Shown in pieces: positions 11,791 through 24,953 of a stretch of DNA of 64,000 nt (its first letter is position 1; each line of letters opens with the position of its first letter). The notes below the pieces were generated by a model that was not told where the DNA came from, ran no database searches, and saw only the letters and a list, made by a program, of their open reading frames with translations. Source of the DNA: Fremontodendron californicum (lineage: Eukaryota > Streptophyta > Magnoliopsida > Malvales > Malvaceae); assembly GCA_030761205.1 (NCBI GenBank), contig JAULJL010000032.1:9119134-9183133 (forward strand), read 5' to 3'. Made by a program: the position numbers and the translations under genes.

Positions 11791-14700
11791 AGTCGAGGGT
11801 ATTAGAACAACCTCGTAAAAAGACATGGAGTCGCCACCAATCTTTTTTAGCTACGTGTGATCGGCCACCTATTAAAAACGATTTTATAAAACATTTTAAA
11901 ATTAATTAAAAAAATTATAAAACCAATTTCAAGTCTGCGTTGTAAACCAGAGAAATCAAAGAAGCGGGTTCGGGAGTCGGTTACGTACGGGGAAGGATTA
12001 GTACCCCCACAACGCCCGTAAAAAATCGGTACCTTATTAATCGTGTATTATCTCAAGTCTTGGTAAAAAGTTGGTTTTTAATTTAGTATTTCAAGTTAAT
12101 TCCCAATTTAAAGAAAAATAATTCCATTTTTTTATTGAAAATGATCCGGAATTTCCTATATTCCCCGACAAAATAGGCAAAATGTAGATATTTATTATTC
12201 AGTTAGAAAATTGTCCGAATCATTCTCGTTTTTTTTTTTTTAAGAAATATATTCCTTTATTAATGATAATTGATGATATTCCCTCCAGCAAACCCGGTGG
12301 AGAACTCATGAATTATTTTAACTCGGGAATATCTTTATTTTTATTGAAAATCATTATCTTTTTCAAAACATTTAAAAATATGAACATGAACATGTATGAC
12401 ATAAATAAAATGACATGCCAAAGTCTAGATAATATAATGCAACCTAAATGATAGGACATAATTTAAATGACATAATATATTCTAGGTAAAATGAAAAATC
12501 CTAAGTATCATGGTATATTCTAAATGAGATAAAATGATTTAAATGACATGGTAATTCTAAATGAAATGGCATAATTTAAATGACATAGCATGTTATAAAT
12601 AAAATAACCTAAATGACATGGAATATGATCTAAATGACAAGAAATGACATGAAATAAAAAAATGCTAACATATAATATGCATGAAAATAAAAATAAATAA
12701 AAAATAATAATGCATGAACATAGTATATACTAAACAATATGACAAAAATAACTAAATAAAAAACATAGGATATCATGAAACATTCAAAATCATATGGCAA
12801 ACAAATATAAGATCATAAAATGTGAATTAAAATAGTAATAATATCATGGAGAATATCATAGCAAAAACCACACATTTAAATAAAATGCATGAACATGGAA
12901 AATGCGATGCATGAAAATATATATTTTTCCTCTAAACAAAGAAATCCGTATATCTAAAAAGATATCCGGCTACCTTATGAAAATATGTCAAATTAGATTT
13001 TCTAAAAAAGGAATAAAACTTTGTGATTGTTTAAAAATCAATTTTGAGGAAAACTTGAATAAAAATTAAAACCCTTACCAAACCCTTTTAAAATGGCTCT
13101 AATTTCCTAAGTTTAAAATCCCGGACTTAACTACCCTTAACCCGAGATTTATAAAAATCATTTTTTTAATTTAAAAATGATTAGAAACTACCCTAAGACA
13201 GTAGCTAAATCTTCTAACCAACCCCCTCTAAATGCCTTAGCCAAATTCAACCATTATTCCTTTTTTGATTTCAAATCTGCCTCTACTATCCGATTTTGCC
13301 ACAAGATTTTTTGTCCTATTTGTAAAAATTCAAAAAAATCTAAAACAAATACTAGAGACTCAGAACATGTAAATCTACAGGAGAAACATTTGGCTTAATT
13401 TTTGGATTAAAGATGACTGCCCAAAAAAATTGGAGATGTTCGAGTACTGGCTGAAAAAAACTGTTTGTCAAAACACATTTTTTGCCTTTGATAAATTCAT
13501 TCAAAAACCAAAGTAGAAATTGTTGGAAATCATCCTAAAGACCTAAGGACAGTAGCTAAACATTTAAAAAACCTTGGAAAAATTTGGCTAAGTAAAAAAA
13601 TCACAAAGGTAGAATAATCAATTTGACAATTCCTTAATTTTCCACAAGTATGCTCAAGGGAGCATGACTTTGAGCCATTAATTGGCCTAAGTCACAAATC
13701 AAGTGGCAATGAAATGGAATGCATGAACATACAGCAAATGAAATGTATGAAATGCATGGTCTAAAGGTCTAAATGGTAAAGGAAATGCATGACAATTCAT
13801 GGCAACCTAAATGCCTAGCATGAATTTGCATGGCAATAAATGCTATCCTAACTCTATATGCATGCAATGCTTGATAATGTAAATGTGACTAGGACCTAAT
13901 ATGTTATGAATATGCATGAAAATGAATGTGACCTAAGACCTAAATAGCATATTAATGCATGACAATACCAATGTGATTTAAGACTCAATATGCATGGCAA
14001 TACCAATATGGCCTAGACCTAAAATGTAATGAACATGCATAGCAATACTATGAACATACAATGACTCATGAAACTAATGTCAATGCTGGAACAAACAGCA
14101 ACTAATACACAATTACAAGATATGATAATGCAAAGCATGTTACCTAAACAAAATGCAAATGCATGACAAGGCAAGGGATGCATGAAGAGGCCAAATGATC
14201 ACATGAGACTCTAATGCAATCCTATTTAGTAAATGACATAAGTACATGACAAAACATATTAAAATGCATAATGTCATGACATTTTCAATAGAATATAACA
14301 TACCAAAATCAAAATGCACAAGCTCATGGCATGGAAATGCAAACAAGTTAAGAAACAAAAGGAAAATGCACATGCAAGGCAAACAAACATGGGATTGCCG
14401 AATGGTCATGGAACAATATGGTGGCATTTTTATCATAGCATTTTCATAAGCACATGGCATACTAAAATCAGAATATACAAGTTCATGGCATGGAGATGCA
14501 AACAAGTTAAGAAGCAAAATGAAAATACACATGCAAGGCATACAAAATGGAGTGGCCGAATAGTCATGGAACAATACCAAGAAAATGCAAACATGTAAGA
14601 CATGATACATGAAAAAAAAGCACATGAACATATGAACAACAATGGCCGAATATGCAAGGATGCAATATCAAGCATGGAAATGAAATATATAAGTAAATAT

Positions 14701-17253
14701 AGCATAGAAAATAATGTAAAGAACATATATACAAAAGATTTAACATAGACATGCAAAACAAATAACAAGCAAAGCTAGTAAGTAGAACAAGGAAAGTTAA
14801 GCTCCATGGTTGGTATCAAATGGGCATAGCCTCTCACCAAACCATAATCACTTGGTCTTGCCAAGATCATGAAGCCTTTCCATCTCAATAAAACAGAAAA
14901 TAAACCATGTAAAACAGAAAATAAGGTGAGCTTCATGGTAGGTAAAAATGGGCATAGCCTCTCTCCTAACCATGGTCACTTGGTCTAGCCAAGATCATGT
15001 AGCCATTTCAACCTTTTTTGCTTCATATTTTGTAAAAAATTAGAACCTTAGAATACTCTAAAAAACTTGTAAAAATCATTTTTCAAAACAACATGCAAGG
15101 AAGAAAAAAAAAAAGAAAAAATAAGGCAAATAAATGTGCCATTTTCGGCTATAACATGAAACCATAGAAAAAAATTGTTTTCCCCCATTTTAAGGAAGAA
15201 GAAGAGATGAAAACATAAGTAAACATTAAAAAACTTTATTTATGTGAATAATGTAGTAGGAAAACATGATATAAAAATCAAGAAAACACCATGGAAATGA
15301 AGAAGAAAGCTAGGCTAGAGCTTGGTAGAGATGACTACCTTCAAGCTCTCTATTGAAAACCTTTTTTTTTATTTCTTTCAAAACCTTTTTTTTTTGCCAA
15401 ATTAGCTACTGTTTCCAGCCAAAAACTTCTGAAAAATGAAATTCTCCCCCTCCCTTTAGCCTTGGCCGAATGGCCCCCTAGCCCTTGGATGGGAATTGCA
15501 CTTTTTCTCCTCCCATCTTGGCCTTTAATTTAGATATTTTGGTGAAAACATAAAAATGTCATCTTTCCAATTGATAGCAGCCCTTAAGATGTGTACTCAG
15601 CCCTTGTAGTAACCTTAGTCGTTAGATGCAAAAGAGGACCAATCCCATGCACTCCCTTACTTGCCCCTCTTGAGTGCCTACCCTTGGATGAGTTGTGCTC
15701 TTCCATTCTTGGTCATTGGATGAGGCCAACATAAAAATGACATATTGTAGATTAAATCCAACCCTAAACATGTGTACTCAGCCCTTGTAGATAGCCTAAG
15801 CCATTGGATGAAAAGAGATAATCCCATGCACTCCCTTGCTCAACCGAATTGATGCTCACCCTTGGATGAATTGTGCTCATCTTTTTTCTTCCATTCTTGG
15901 CCATTATATGAGGGTTCTTTTATGACAAATAAAAATTTCATTTTTGGCATTTAAACTTGGCCATTGGATGGTGCATTCAACTTTCCTACAAGGCACCTAA
16001 GCCATTGGATGAAGGGGGACCATTTGCAAGGTGTTAATGGTAGCATGTGGCTTGATAGTGACTAGGGAATTAAATTGTTCAAGCTTCCTTCTTCTCCTCT
16101 ATGTTGGCTGACCATGGGAAGAAATATCCTAGCAATTCCTTCTTCTTTCATATTTTCATCAATTACAACTTTGCCCCTTTTGGTTTCCTTGGTGAAATGA
16201 CCTTTTTGCCCCCCGAACTTAATAAATAGCAAACGGACTCCAAAATTCGAATTTTCTTTTTTCAATACATCCAAAATAATAAAGAATCGGATTTTGGAAG
16301 TTTTCAAAATTTTTTGAGTCCATTTGCTATTTACTTAGGATTTATTTTCAAAATTACCCCTTTTATGCCCCCGAACTTTACCATTTTTTAAACGAGCTCT
16401 GAGTCTAGATTTTTCTTCACCAATCTCTTCCAAATAATTTAAAAGTGTGATCTGGAAGTTTTCATAATTTGTGGAGCTCATTTACTTTTTTTTGGGATTT
16501 ATCTGCTTGAATTACAACAAAGGGGACCCGAGATTTGGCCATTTTGCAAACGAACTCCGAATCAAGATTTTCTTCAGCCAATCTCTTCCAAATAATTTTA
16601 AAATGATATTTGCAAATTTTCAGAATTTTTGGAACTCGTTTGCTATTTTTCCGAGATTTATCTGCTTGAATTACTGCATAGGAGACCCGGTATTTGGCCA
16701 TTTTGCAAACGAACTCCGAATCAAGATTTTCTTTCGCCAATCTCTTTGAAATGGTTTAAGAATAAGATTTGCAAATTTTCAAAATTTTTGGAGGTCATTT
16801 GCTATTTTTCCCAAATTTTCCAATTTTGCCCTTTTGCCTCCGAAACCCGATTTTGCTCAAAACAAGTCCGATTTTCAGATTTTCTTCAAACTGAGCCTTG
16901 GGCTATCCTTGTTTAATCATTTCTCATCAATTAAGGGCTTTAGATCTTCCGAATTGGGCCATTTTTGTAATTCTTCTAAACTTCACCAAAATCCACCAAA
17001 AAACCCTAATCCTCGGTTTTTCTTCCAAATGGCTTCTCCATTACCCGTAGTCAGTGCTTATCTTTCATTTGAGACCTTCAATTCCAACCAATTTGATCGT
17101 TTAAGTACTTTTCCCCAAATTTCCCGAATTAGGGTTTTTTCTACTAAATCTCGTAACCCAACTTCTGAACTCCATATCTTTCAATGTAGACCTCAGATTA
17201 TCAAAATTCTTTCACCGTTTTTCAATTGAACCTCAAATCTTGATTTTGAAAGT

Positions 17254-17345
17254 GGGTTGACTTTTTTAGTAGTTGACTTTTTTGGGGTTGACTTTTTCGA
17301 GGTTGACATTTTTCGGGGTTGACTTTTTTCGAGTTTGACTTTTTC
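17254..17345 (-). promoter_or_regulatory. W-box-like TTGACTTTTT array (about 6 units)
   Basis: Six GTTGACTTTTTT-type units, spaced about 15 bp, in the inverted LTR at the position matching 7085-7144. One unit has TTGACA instead of TTGACT. Confidence 0.6.
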
Positions 17346-17475
17346 TGTCTGCTTTCTTAGACTAAGCCTCAGAGTACCACCTGCAGGATGAGAAAAGCCT
17401 TTTAGCATTCTGAAACATCAATTTAGGAAGAAAATGTATCTGATTTAGGGGTCCGGACAAAATTAGGTGTCTACA

Positions 17476-20400
17476 ATAATGCAAAGCATGTTACCTAAAC
17501 AAAATGCAAATGCATGACAAGGCAAGGAATGCATGAAAAGGTCGAACGGTCACATGGTACTCTAATTCCTATATAATAAATGACACAAGTACATGACAAA
17601 TCATATCAGGATACATAATGTCATGACATTTTCACAAGCATATGACATACTAAAATCAAAATACACAAGCTTATGGCATGGGAATGCAAACAAGCCAAAA
17701 AGCAAGATGAAAATGCACATGCAAGGCATACTAAATATCCAAATATGCTAACTCATGGCATGGAGATGCAAACAAGTCAAGAAGCAAGATGAAAATGCAC
17801 ATGCAAGGCATAGCAAAATGGAGTATTCGAATGGTCACATGACCAAATATAAAATGCAAACATGTTCATAATATAAGACATGATATATGAAAAAATGCAC
17901 AATATGATTCTAATGAACACAAAGGCCGAACCTACAAGGAAAAATTATTAAGCATGGAAAAGAAATATACAAGAAAATATAGCATAGAAAATAATGTAAA
18001 GAACATATAAAAAATTAAGCATAGATATGCAAAGCAAATAACAAGCAAAACTAGTAAATAAACAAGGAAAGTTAAGCTCCATGTTGGTATAAAATGGGCA
18101 TAGCCTCTCACCTAACCATAATCACTTGTTCTTGCCAAGATCATGAAGCCTTTCCATTTCAAAACCAGAAAATAAACCATGCTAAACAACAAAATTAAGG
18201 TGAGCTTCATGGTAGGGAAAAATAGGCATAGCCTCTCCCCTAACCATGGTCACTAGGTCTTGCCAAGATCATGTAGCCATTTCAACCTCTTTTGCTTCAT
18301 TTTTTTTTTGTAAAAAATCAGAAAAAAAAAAAAAATACTTAAATAAACCTTCAAAAATCATGTTTCCCACAACATCATGAAAAGAAGAAAAAAAAAAGAT
18401 CAAGGCAATTACTCATGCTACATTCGGCCAAAGCAAGAATCTTATAAAAAAAAATTTATTTTCAACCATTTTTTATGAAGAAGTAGAAATGAAAATTTAA
18501 ATAAACCTTTTAAAACTTTCATTTCTATTAGAAATGTAGTAGGAAAACAAGATAGAAAATCAAAAAATACCATGGAAAACAAGAAGAAAACTAGGCTAGA
18601 GCTTGGTAGAGATGACTACCTTCAAGCTCTTTTATTGAAAACCTTTTTTTTTTCTTTCCAAACCTTTTCTTTTCTAAATTAGCTACTGTTTCTAGCCTAC
18701 AAACTTGTGGAAAAAAATGCTCAGCTCCCATCCCTTAGCCTTGGCCGAATGGCCTTTCTACCATAGGATCAAATGTGCATTTTTTTCTCCCCCAATTCTG
18801 GCCTTTAGATTAAGATATTTTCATGACAACATAAAAATGCCATCTTGCCAATTGATAACAGCCCTTAAGATGTGTACTCAGCCCTTGTAATAACCTCAGC
18901 CCCTAGATGAAAATGAGGACCAGTCCAATGCACTCCCTTGCTTGGCCTTTTTGAGTGCTTACCCTTGGATGAGTTGTGCTCTTCTATTCTTGGCCATTGG
19001 ATAAGGATTCTTTCATGACAACATAAAAATGTCATCTTTGCTTTTAATCCCAGACCTTAACATGTGTACTCAGCCCTTGTACATGGCGTAAGCAATTGGA
19101 TGAAAATGAACAATCCCATGCACTTCCTTGCTTGGCCGAATGGATATCCACCTTTGGATGAATTGCGCTCTTCCATTCTTGGCCATTAGATAACGGTTCT
19201 TTCATGACAAATAAAAGTTTCATCTTGGCATTTAAACTTGGCCATTGGATGGTGCGTTCAACTTTTCTACAAGGCACCTAAGCCATTGGATGAAGGGGGG
19301 ACCATTTGCAAGGTGCTAGTGGTAACATGTAACCTTGATAGTAACTAAGGAATTAAATTGATCAAGCTTCCTTCTTCTCCTCTATGCTGGCTGACCAAGG
19401 AGGAATTATCTCAGCAAATCCTGCATCTTTCATATTTTTCTTAATTACAAATTTGCCCTTTTTGGTTTCTTCGGTAAAATAACCTTTTTGACCCCTGAAC
19501 CTAAATAAATAGAAAACGGAATACAAATCCAATTTTTTTTCAATATTTCCAAAATAATAAAAAATTGATTTCTGGAAGTTTGCAAAATTTTTTGAGTCTA
19601 TTTGCTATTTATTTTGGATTTATTTCCAAAATTGCCCCTTAATGCACCCGAACTTTTTCCATTTTGTAAACGAGCTCCGAATCCAAATTTTTCTTCACCA
19701 ATCTCTTCCAAATAATTTAAAAATGTGATCTGGAAGTTTTCATAATTTTTGGAATTCATTTGCTATTTTTTCGGGATTTATCTTCTTCAATTTCTACATA
19801 GGGGACTTGGGATTTGGCCATTTTGCAAACGAACTCCGAATCAAAATTTTATTTAGCCAATCTCTTCCAAATAATTTAAAAATGAGATCTGCAAATTTTC
19901 AGAATTTTTGGAACTCGTTTGCTATTTTTCGGGATGTATCATGTTGAATTTCTACATAGTGGACCCGGGATTTTGCCATTTTGCAAACGAACTCCGAATC
20001 AAGATTTTCTTTTGCCAATCTCTTAGAAATGATTTAAGAATGAGAATTTAAAATTTTCAGAATTTTTGGAGTTCATTTGCTATTTTTCCCAAATTTTCCA
20101 ATTTTGCCTCCGAAACCCGATTTTGCTCAAAACAAGTTCGATTTTTAGATTTTCTTCAAACTGAGCCTTGGGCTATCCTTGTTTAATCACTCTTCATCAA
20201 TTAGGGGACTTAGTCTTACCGAATCGAGCCGTTTCTGTAATTCTTCCAAATTTCACCTAAATCCACCAAAAACTCTAATTCTCGGTTTTCTTCCGGATTG
20301 ACTTTTCTTTCAGTTTTTCTTTCAAGTAGCTCCTCCATTACCCATAGTCAGTGCTTATCTTTCATTTGGGACCTTCAATTCTGACCAATTTGATCGTTCA

Positions 20401-20795
20401 AGCACTTTTCCCAAAATTTCTCGAACTAGGGTTTCCTTTCTACTGAAACTCCATATCTTTAGACCTCCATATTTTTCAATGTAGACCTCGGATTGTCAAA
20501 ATTATTTGACCATCTTTCAATTGAACTTCAAATCTTGATTTTGAAAGTGGGTTGACTTTTTCAGTAGTTGACTTTTTGGGTTGACTTTTTTGGGGTTGAC
20601 TTTTTGGGGTTGACTTTTTTGGGGTTGACTTTTTTGGGGTTGACTTTTTTGGGGTTGACTTTTTATGTATGCTTTCTTAGACTAAGTTTCAAAGTACCAC
20701 CTGCAGGATGAGAAAAGCCTTTTAGCATTATGAAACATCAATTTAGGAAGAAAACATACCTGTTTTAGTGGTCCAGACAAAATTAGGTGTCTACA
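17476..20795 (-). mobile_element. Third Tat-like LTR copy, inverted, 5' 3.3 kb only
   Basis: Starts ATAATGCAAAGCATG at the exact point where the preceding LTR ends (TCTACA, 17475), and matches the inverted LTR from about 14125 onward, ending AATTAGGTGTCTACA at 20795. It is therefore the 5' two-thirds of another LTR in the same orientation, giving a tandem head-to-tail arrangement. Its distal part is missing. Confidence 0.8.
20549..20668 (-). promoter_or_regulatory. W-box-like GGGGTTGACTTTTTT array (8 units)
   Basis: Eight TTGAC cores at about 20552, 20567, 20581, 20596, 20610, 20625, 20640 and 20655, spacing ~15 bp, the last ones almost perfect copies of TTGACTTTTTTGGGG. Longest version of the array in the window, implying recent expansion. 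Confidence 0.65.
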
Positions 20796-21405
20796 TATGA
20801 TATATTCTTGTTCTACCCGCATAAGTGGAGAGCCATTAGACTTGGTATATTCTGATTTTGCCTTGAGAGAAAGATTGTTTCAAGAAGAAAACTTTTCCCT
20901 AGCAAAAACACCAAATCACCACCTCCCTACGAGATTCCCTTGTTGTCGCAACCTCTGTTTTTGGTGTGTGTTTTGCCGCTTTTCATACTTGTTAAGTGAG
21001 ATCGGCATTGAGAGATAAACAGCATAGGTAGATCTTTTGATTGTGATCTTAGGATCAACTTGCTAGCACAAGTGAATCATCATACCTTGGAGAAGGATCA
21101 ATCAGTTGTTCGTGTGGACTAGCTTTAGAGGAAGGACAACTGTGCTTCTAAGTGATCTTGTTGGATTCGAAGCCTTGTAGATCTTGGAGTCGAAAGACAC
21201 TTGCTGTTTGGATTTGCAACTAAAGGTTACGATATCTTAAGTAGGTAACTTCTAAATCACATGGGTGATTTAATTGTTTTAATTGCTATAAACCTATGTA
21301 AAACACAAACCATAGATCCTGTTGTACTTCGGGTGCTTTTTTGTTTACTTCTGCTGCACTATTATGATAATTTTTGTTTAAGCATAAGCCCGGAGATTCC
21401 CAACA
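20796..21405 (+). mobile_element. Copia LTR 3'-end fragment
   Basis: Homologous to the last ~600 bp of the solo copia LTR (about 24345-24953): shared blocks are CTTGAGAGAAA...TTTCAAGAAGA, GGTTACGATATCTTAAGTAG, TGTTGTACTTCGGGTGCTTT, and the end CCCAACA at 21405. It abuts the Tat-like LTR at 20795 with no recognisable target duplication, so its 5' part has been lost. Confidence 0.8.
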
Positions 21406-22686
21406 AATTCTTCATCATTGGCGAAACTTAGGAGAATCTTTTCTCACATAGAAATTTCTTAGAATATCGATTGTTTGCAATTCCCTAGAATTCCATCATA
21501 GGAAAGGTCTTAATTTAATTTAATTTAATTTTATTGTTACTTAAATATTTAAATATTGAAAAATTTCTAGAATCTTTTCCACCATTCGGGAGTAATTCTA
21601 AAAATCCACCTCACCTCAAGAATCTTCAATGGAAACCATTCGTTCTTATGAAGATCCGTCGTTGGAATTATGTAAATTTGATATGTCTAAATATTTACTA
21701 TTTAAATTTTAAAATATTGGAAAAGATTTAGGTTACTTTCCACCATTCGGGTTAGATACCTAAAAAATTTCTTCACCTAAAAATTCGTAAAATTGACCAT
21801 TCGCAAATTTTTTAGAGTTTCATCATCAGAAAGCAATTTGTTTTATTTTATTTTTTAATTTTTTTTTTTAAAAAAAGCCTAACGTTTATAGTAAAATAAT
21901 AATAATTAATTAATTAACAAATAATTAAACGCATTAAATAATTAAATTAAGGAACAATAACAATATGAGACGAAAGAACTAGAAATAAAAATATTAAAAC
22001 TAAGAAAATTAACTAATTAAATTAACAAAATAATAAGTAAATTAAATAACTTAGTATATAAGTATGAAAGATAAATTGACCAATAAAATAAATAAATAAA
22101 ATAAAAAAGAAGAAGTAAAATAAAGATAATTAAAATAATAAAACATAATAAGTAATTAAACAAATAATTAATTAAATATTAATGAAAAAATAAATTAAAT
22201 AAATGATAAATTAAATATAATTAAAAGAAAATCTAAAAGAAAGAATTTGTTGCGATCGGGTTGGGTGGACGTGCGAGTCCGTGCGCGAACCTTGCGCGAC
22301 CTGATCCGAGCAGCTTTAAAAGATTCAAAAAAAATTGTTATTTCTTACCCCTAAACCAAAAAATATGTATATATTTTTCTCAAATTCTTTCTCCAGCCAA
22401 GAAGCAGCCATTGCCCCTATTCTTCTTTCCAGATTTCAACCACCATAAATAGCCGGACGTCGTCGCCTTCGATCACCAAAAACCCAAAAAAAAAATCTTT
22501 TCTCAATCCCTACAAAACGCGCTTCCTTAGTTTCGGATTAGATTTTCCAAAATCTAAGTCCTAACACCTAGATCTAGAAAAATAAAGCCCAAAGAATTGT
22601 GACTTTAAACCTCCAAATCTATTCCGATCACCGTTCGATTTGTCTCAAAATCAAATATATGCCTCTTCCCTTTAGGTTCTTCCTTC
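21406..22686. other. AT-rich non-coding DNA with a local duplication and a GC-richer leader-like patch
   Basis: 21540-21830 contains two diverged copies of a ~190-bp unit (CTTTTCCACCATTCGGGA and CTTTCCACCATTCGGGTT). 21840-22240 is nearly pure A/T. 22245-22686 is richer (GTGCGCGAACCTTGCGCGACC, ATAAATAGCCGGACGTCGTC) and looks like a leader or promoter-proximal stretch of some unidentified gene or LTR element. It is interrupted at 22687 by a copia LTR and may continue at 24954. I recognise no protein in it. Confidence 0.4.
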
Positions 22687-24953
22687 TGTTGGTATATGCC
22701 CTAGAGCCAATCAGATTGAGCATGGGATATATAGTTAATAAGCATTCCCTTCACTATGAATATAGTGGTACTAGGTTTTCCTTAATGTTAGTGGAATAAT
22801 AAGGAGTTATTAAGTACTAATCGGATGAAGCCCATGGAACATAATGGCCTTGCAAAGGAATTATAAAGAGTTATATTATGAGATCCTTATGCATCAAAGC
22901 CTTGTTCCTCAAACTGTTCCTGGTCATCGTATTGCCAAGACGGGGCATTGGCAATGCTCAAGGACTAGTATATGTTAAGCCTTTTTACTTATGAAGTAAG
23001 CAACCGATCTCATATAGGTTGAAGTATGGAATACTTGGGATAACATATAGGTGCTTGTCTGTTGAACAAGTTCGCTGAACATGGCCCGCCAAGAGAACTT
23101 CTTTGGTAATATCACTCCAATGTCTATGATAATGTTCTGTAGTACCAGTTATGTAAATTAGTCCTCAGACTTGTGATACCAGGTCATCTTGTATGGAGAG
23201 TGTTATACTTAGATTCCATCACGAACGGGTCCCAACAAGGGATGCTTATGGTATGGTGTTATTGGGTATGACATGAACCATGCGAAGATGAATGAGTGAT
23301 CCAGAGAGGATTCACCACTCCTCGTGATAATGGAGACATATCTCATTTGTTCTTGACTATGATTAACTTCATTAAGTCTTTGGCCAACGCATGATGAATT
23401 TGGGAGAAAGCTGTTTATCTAAATTCATAAGGTTAATCATATGTTGTGAAGAACTAATATGGATTGATCATGAGTAGACACTGCACCATGCTCATGTGCT
23501 ATCCGAGATATATGGTGAAAGGACCGTATTACACTGATAGGCTGGTTGCTGAAAGGTTTCTAAAAGGTCACGCTGACTTCACAATATTTCGATGGTCATG
23601 ATGGGTTGCTAGATCTCGCTCATGATCTATGAAAACAAGTTAATGAGATTAGCTTATGTTTATTACCAACATATTGGGAACCTAGAGCGTCACACACATA
23701 AGAACAATTATGTATGGATTAAACATGGTATTCTATTAAAGTAAAACTTAATGGAATAAAAGATCTATATTGAGGATTTAATTGAAGAAGTTCAATTAAG
23801 AAATATTAAGACATAATTGAGATTGAGAAATCCAAAGACAATGTCTTAATGAGATAAGAGGAATCAAGAAGTCTTATATAAACTAGTATAGTCGACTTTA
23901 ACATTGTGATGTGCAAGGTGTATTTCGAATGACTATGCTATATTGGATTAACGTCATGAGATGATATTAATAGATTACTGTCATGAATTGTTCATGAGGA
24001 GAAAGAAATTTAATTGAGAATTAAATTACTTTTGTTTAGAAATTAATCTATCCATTAAATAAGCAAAAGAAATTAATCTATCCATTAAATAAGCAAAAGA
24101 AATAAGAATGGGTCCAAAGAGACTATTCTAATTTAAGACTATCTACTAAGGATGGTTGGCCCAACTTAAGGAATTAAGATTATTGGACCATTATAATTGT
24201 TATATGATATAATGGGCTTATTGATCCATCTTAGAATTAAATTGTTTAAGTCCAACTGGATTAATGAAAATATTGTGTAAGAAGCTACAGTGGCCGGCCA
24301 AGCCTTAGGGAGAGGGGGTCAGGGTTTGTGCCTGCATTTATATCTGATATAGAGGCTGTATCCGCACTGATGGTTTTCGATTCTACTTGAGATATCCTGA
24401 TTTTTTCTTGAGAGAAAATTGGTTTCAAGAAGAGAACCTTACCCTAGCAAAAAGTTGATATCGTCACCTCTCTGTAAGAACAAGGGTTGCCGTAATTCCT
24501 CTTGTTTTTGGTGTGTTCTTGCCGATTCTCTTCCTTTTTGAGTGAGATTGCTTTAGAGAGCTAAACACCAAAGATAGATCTTTTTATTGTGGTCTTAGGA
24601 TCAACTTGCTAACACAAGTGAAACACCATACCTTAGAGAAGGATCCATCAACTATTCGTGTGGACTAGCTCTAGAGGAAGGACAGTTGTGCTTCTTGTGA
24701 TCTTGGTCGAATTGGATGCTTTGTGGATCTTGGACTTGAGAGCAACTTGCTGTTTGGATCTACAACTTAAGGTTACGATATCTTAAGTAGGTAACTTCTA
24801 AATCATATGGGTGATTTAATTGTTTTGAATGCTATAAACCTATGCTAAACACAAGCCTAAGATCCTGTTGTACTTCGGGTGCTTTTTTGTTTACTTTCGC
24901 TGCATTTTACTGATTTTGTTTAAGCATGAGCCCGAGAGTAGCATAACCCAACA
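22687..24953 (+). mobile_element. Solo copia LTR (2.27 kb)
   Basis: Starts TGTTGGTATATGCCCTAGAG and ends GCATAACCCAACA, the same termini and length as the LTRs of the complete element at 48890-57409 but more diverged. No internal sequence follows. Flanks CCTTC (22682-22686) and CATTC (24954-24958) match at 4 of 5 bases, consistent with a decayed target duplication. A ~30-bp tandem duplication (24039-24098) is private to this copy. Solo LTRs arise by recombination between the two LTRs of one element. Confidence 0.85.

Larger units (their letters stand above)
6954..17475. repeat. Giant inverted repeat of two Tat-like LTRs (arms ~4.6 kb)
   Basis: Left arm 6954-11526 is the reverse complement of right arm 12860-17475. 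Landmarks mirror each other: CCTGCAGG-region 7044 against 17387, and GGTAGCCGG 11413 against 12974; the two mirror sums differ by only 44 bp, so few net indels separate the arms. The loop (11527-12859, ~1.3 kb) contains the distal LTR part present only in the inverted copy. Confidence 0.85.
11568..17475 (-). mobile_element. Tat-like LTR, inverted, apparently full length (~5.9 kb)
   Basis: Plus strand runs from TGTCACAACC (LTR 3' end) to AGGTGTCTACA (LTR 5' end). It contains the conserved terminal block also seen in the solo LTR: GGAAGGATTAGTACCCCCAC and GCGGGTTCGGGAGTCGG near 11965-12010, with the AGTCGCCACC motif near 11830. It is longer than the 4.57 kb solo LTR, partly through a local ~100-bp duplication (11652 and 11751) and extra sequence in the middle. 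Flanks TAAGC and ATAAT do not form a target duplication, so its neighbours are rearranged. Confidence 0.8.

Noticed and set aside
16462..16916. Overlapping frames on both strands around 16460-16916
   Set aside because: They are translations of the ~159-bp tandem repeat in the inverted LTR; the same peptide phrases repeat at the repeat period.
22245..22686. Possible host-gene promoter and first exon (GC-rich patch with ATAAATAG)
   Set aside because: TATA-like and C-rich features exist, but no protein is recognisable on either side of the LTR insertion, so it is left as an unassigned region.
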